A stretch of 64,000 nt of DNA from Oscheius dolichura (Eukaryota; Nematoda; Chromadorea; Rhabditida; Rhabditidae): NCBI GenBank assembly GCA_932521035.1, contig OW051492.1, forward strand, positions 1,922,001-1,986,000, read 5' to 3'. The notes under the pieces were generated by a model. It was not told where the DNA came from. It was given only the letters and a program-made list of their open reading frames with translations, and searched no databases. Both the position numbers and the translations under genes were made by a program. Below are positions 61,642 to 64,000 of the stretch, in pieces; within the stretch, counting starts at the first letter, position 1; each line of letters starts with the position of its first letter.

Positions 61642-62955
61642 CTATTTCGGTTGTTTGATTGTTGTCGTTTGTTGAATAGTCGTCACGGTAGACGGCTTGA
61701 TCTTATTCCTCTTGCATTTTATGATGCAATCGGCACACCATTGTGGAAGAACTTTGGAGAACCATCCCTTCCACATCTTTTTGACAACATTACGGTACTC
61801 AGAACTTCTCCAGATGCTCACATAAAAGCATTGGGAAAACGTTAGCATTTGAAGGACACCCTAAACGGTATTTTTTGTGTTATTTTATAGGCTGCTTACC
61901 GTAGAAGCTCTCAGAGGCGCGATTATCGCATCTTGCGTCATTCTATGAGCAACCTCGTCGATAATAATTGAAGCGAACCAAGTCAGAAGATAAATTGTTA
62001 TCAAGACAGAAATAGTCCTCAGTGATTTTCGAAATCTATTTCTGTAGCAGGCAGTTGGATTGGCTCGTTGAAACATGATCCCTAAAAATTTCACAAGTTG
62101 AGTAAGGGAACGAGCAGAGGTTCACACACCTCGAACGAACTCCGTGAGATAAGAAGTCCCATAGCAACCGATTTGGGCCAGTCCCAAAAGGAAGTGAATC
62201 ACATTGTGGCAGGTGGATAGAAATTGGGCAGCCCGGATGGATTGCATACTACAGAGAAGGGTTTTCGACGGGGAGAGGAGGCACACGAAGACGGTACCGT
62301 ATAATCCAGCCGCCACACAAGATGCCAACGCAGAGAGAATAATGGATCGCTGTACATTCATTTCCCTGTAGCTAAAATTAATACTCCCCTTTTTTTGGGC
62401 GGTGGTAACTCACAACATGGGAGCAGCTATGGCTAGAAGAAGATCTAATGAAATAGAAAGCATCAGGACTGCTTGAACGACTTCAAAAAAGATATATTGA
62501 GAGAGGATGAGAAAACAAGTCATTTGGGATGTCTGCTGGGGGCAAACTGAAATATTTTATGGGTTTTTAGCTTTAGGAGATGGTTTACCTATCAATACAG
62601 TATTTGTAAGCTCTCCAATTATACAAAAAAGGTGGGCGATGGAGAGCTGAAGGAGGAGAAGACCTGAAATTGTTTATTTGATGAATTATTGCATTTTTCA
62701 GCTAATAATTCGTCTTTTCAGGGTTTCCTATGGAGTAGCACATTTTCTATTGGAAAATATGTAAAAACGGAGAAAAAGAAATGTAGATATTGTTTTACAA
62801 CCAGAGAGAACGCTTCAAAACTAACCATATTTCGTTTGTATAGATTTCTTCTTCCAGGTAACGATAAATATTTGTATATGGCCAAATATTCCAAATAAAG
62901 CGATGATAGACTGTACACAGAGAAGAAGAACATCTGGCCATGCCAAAATAGGCAT
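61642..62955 (-). CDS. Seven-transmembrane chemoreceptor, srsx-type
   Basis: Six exons join in phase to 324 aa: 62826-62955, 62589-62663, 62414-62546, 62130-62365, 61900-62081 and 61642-61860. All seven membrane segments are visible: LLLCVQSIIALFGIFGHIQI (TM1), LLLLQLSIAHLFCIIGEL, FEVVQAVLMLSISLDLLLAI, SIILSALASCVAAGLYGTVF, NVIHFLLGLAQIGCYGTSYL, SLRTISVLITIYLLTWFASI and GVLQMLTFSQCFYVSIW. The SLDLLLAIAAP after TM3 replaces the DRY-type motif, and SSEYRNVVKK after TM7 is the usual nematode receptor end. These features fit the srsx class of chemosensory GPCRs, normally in sensory-neuron cilia. The tail has a CxDCxxKCK-type Cys cluster and is Lys/Thr-rich. The gene looks intact. Confidence 0.8.
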
Positions 62956-64000
62956 ATTTTCTGAAAAATAACCATTTTTTACCATTTATAACAATTTTAT
63001 GGAATAGCGGACCATTTTTAGAGGGATATTTGTGCATTGTGAGAATATGTACACGCGGGAGAATCCCAGAGAAGACAACTCTAATGCCCCTGGGAGAAAG
63101 TCAGAGAACATTGGTGACAAGGGAAAATAGGTAATTTTTACCAATGAGAATAAATATGGTACTCTGGAGAGAGTTATAGGATCAAGCGAATAGTTGCCAA
63201 ACAATAAAGAACACACTCCCGGAAATTATAATCCCTTGTTTTTATCACATTAGCTTGAACTCTGACTTCCTGAAGAGCATGGGAATGGGAGTACTCCTGT
63301 CAGGTGCGTTTCCCTCGAGTAGGACGTCAAACCGTGGCGGAGGAGGGACTCGAGAGTTCATAAAATTAGAAAAACAAGGGAAAACAGGTGAAGATGATGA
63401 ATAAATGAAAGAAAAATGAATTTTGGAACGAGAAATTGAACTTTTGGAACAATCTCTAGTTTAAAAGCTGCGCCCGCACCCGTAAGATCTCGGCAGATGA
63501 ATCCACTGTTCTTTGAAGCTGTCGCGCGTCATTACAATTTTCTGCCGAGATTGTACGGGTGCAGGGAAAGGTGGAAAACGTCAAAGAGACAAAATGAGCT
63601 GTAAAAGATCCATTTGAGGGTACAGTATGCTACACTATCCTTTACCATGGAAATGGGGAATAGAAAGTGGTAACCGGTGGCCCATCATGTGAAGAAAATG
63701 AGAGAAAGAGCGAGGGTGACATCGAAAATTCCCGTGGATGTGGTTCTGATCTTCGTAGAGGCTATGAGAGATTCTCACAACTGTCATCGTGGTTGGCCTT
63801 CTCTCCCTCTGATGTTTATAATTTTAATGAGAAGAAAGAAACTGGAGTCAGGAACTGGGAACAATATATCATAAACTAGAAAAGAAAACATTTCACAATT
63901 CCAGTATAAACTCAAAAAGAAAGAATGAGGGCTACGGTAGCTCTTCACCGGTTGGCGCGGGGGATCGAGGCTTTTAGCAGCTTTCGATCCCTTCTGATTA
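62956..64000. other. Terminal stretch with one hairpin repeat, otherwise no gene seen
   Basis: About 1 kb past the chemoreceptor start. It contains hairpin copy 4 and, at the very end, a small possible stem (GGGATCGA / TCGATCCC, about 63960-63990) that could be part of an RNA gene continuing beyond the window. Short ORFs (for example 62986-63216 on -, 63667-63879 on +) have no support. Confidence 0.4.
63467..63566. repeat. Inverted-repeat hairpin element, copy 4
   Basis: Left arm GCTGCGCCCGCACCCGTAAG then ATCTCGGCAG (63467-63496), right arm CTGCCGAGATTGTACGGGTG then CAGGG (63542-63566), around a loop of about 45 nt. Same core as copies 1-3, about 17 kb away from them. Confidence 0.85.

Noticed and set aside
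63955-64000. Small stem-loop at the right edge as an RNA gene
   Set aside because: Only an 8-bp stem can be seen before the window ends; too little to call.

Overview
The window reads as nuclear DNA of a nematode, probably a chromadorean (rhabditid-type) worm; I cannot name the genus. The grounds are many 35-50 nt introns, splice-acceptor sequences lying 0-17 nt upstream of start codons (the mark of trans-splicing), same-strand gene runs spaced like nematode operons, an srsx-type chemoreceptor, an ET-module-like surface protein, and a tRNA with a long variable arm and a non-leucine anticodon.

Region 1 (1-26224, + strand) is one uninterrupted coding region that starts left of the window. It is about 51 near-identical copies of a 480-bp unit (160 aa, built from two related modules of 78 and 82 aa), followed by a unique proline- and arginine-rich tail of about 480 aa that ends in a polybasic stretch and the CaaX-like sequence CTML. 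A 200-N assembly gap (8384-8583) and a single extra C near 9110 interrupt the array; both are probably assembly artefacts.

Region 2 (26.5-31.1 kb, - strand) holds Nopp140/NOLC1, with one small exon per SR/acidic-basic module, followed closely by NHP2. They look like an operon of two H/ACA snoRNP factors. 31.1-34.9 kb shows no gene I can support.

Region 3 (34.9-43.4 kb): a six-cysteine secreted peptide precursor (+), an unrecognised multi-pass membrane protein (-), ribosomal protein eL24 (-) divergent from eS10 (+), and then TMEM39 and Gemin6 (+), which with eS10 form a likely three-gene operon. A small charged secreted protein (-) follows.

Region 4 (43.6-50 kb): a type II tRNA with anticodon CAC; a GT11 fucosyltransferase (-) carrying a complete 5S rRNA gene in one intron and a hairpin repeat in another; a family of about 100-bp inverted repeats (four copies in the window); a candidate neuropeptide precursor (+); and a GYF-domain protein (-).

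Region 5 (50.7-62.9 kb): a POT1-OB2 telomere-type protein with tandemly duplicated exons, BPNT2 (Golgi PAP phosphatase) and LAS1 (ITS2 endonuclease) run in tandem on +. LAS1 has a 2.4-kb intron containing an ET-module-like gene on the opposite strand. A complete srsx-type chemoreceptor (-) follows. The window is rich in rRNA/snoRNP/snRNP biogenesis genes (Nopp140, NHP2, LAS1, Gemin6, eL24, eS10, 5S). Intron-exon joins were worked out by hand from GT-AG sites and reading phase; boundaries may be off by a base or so.
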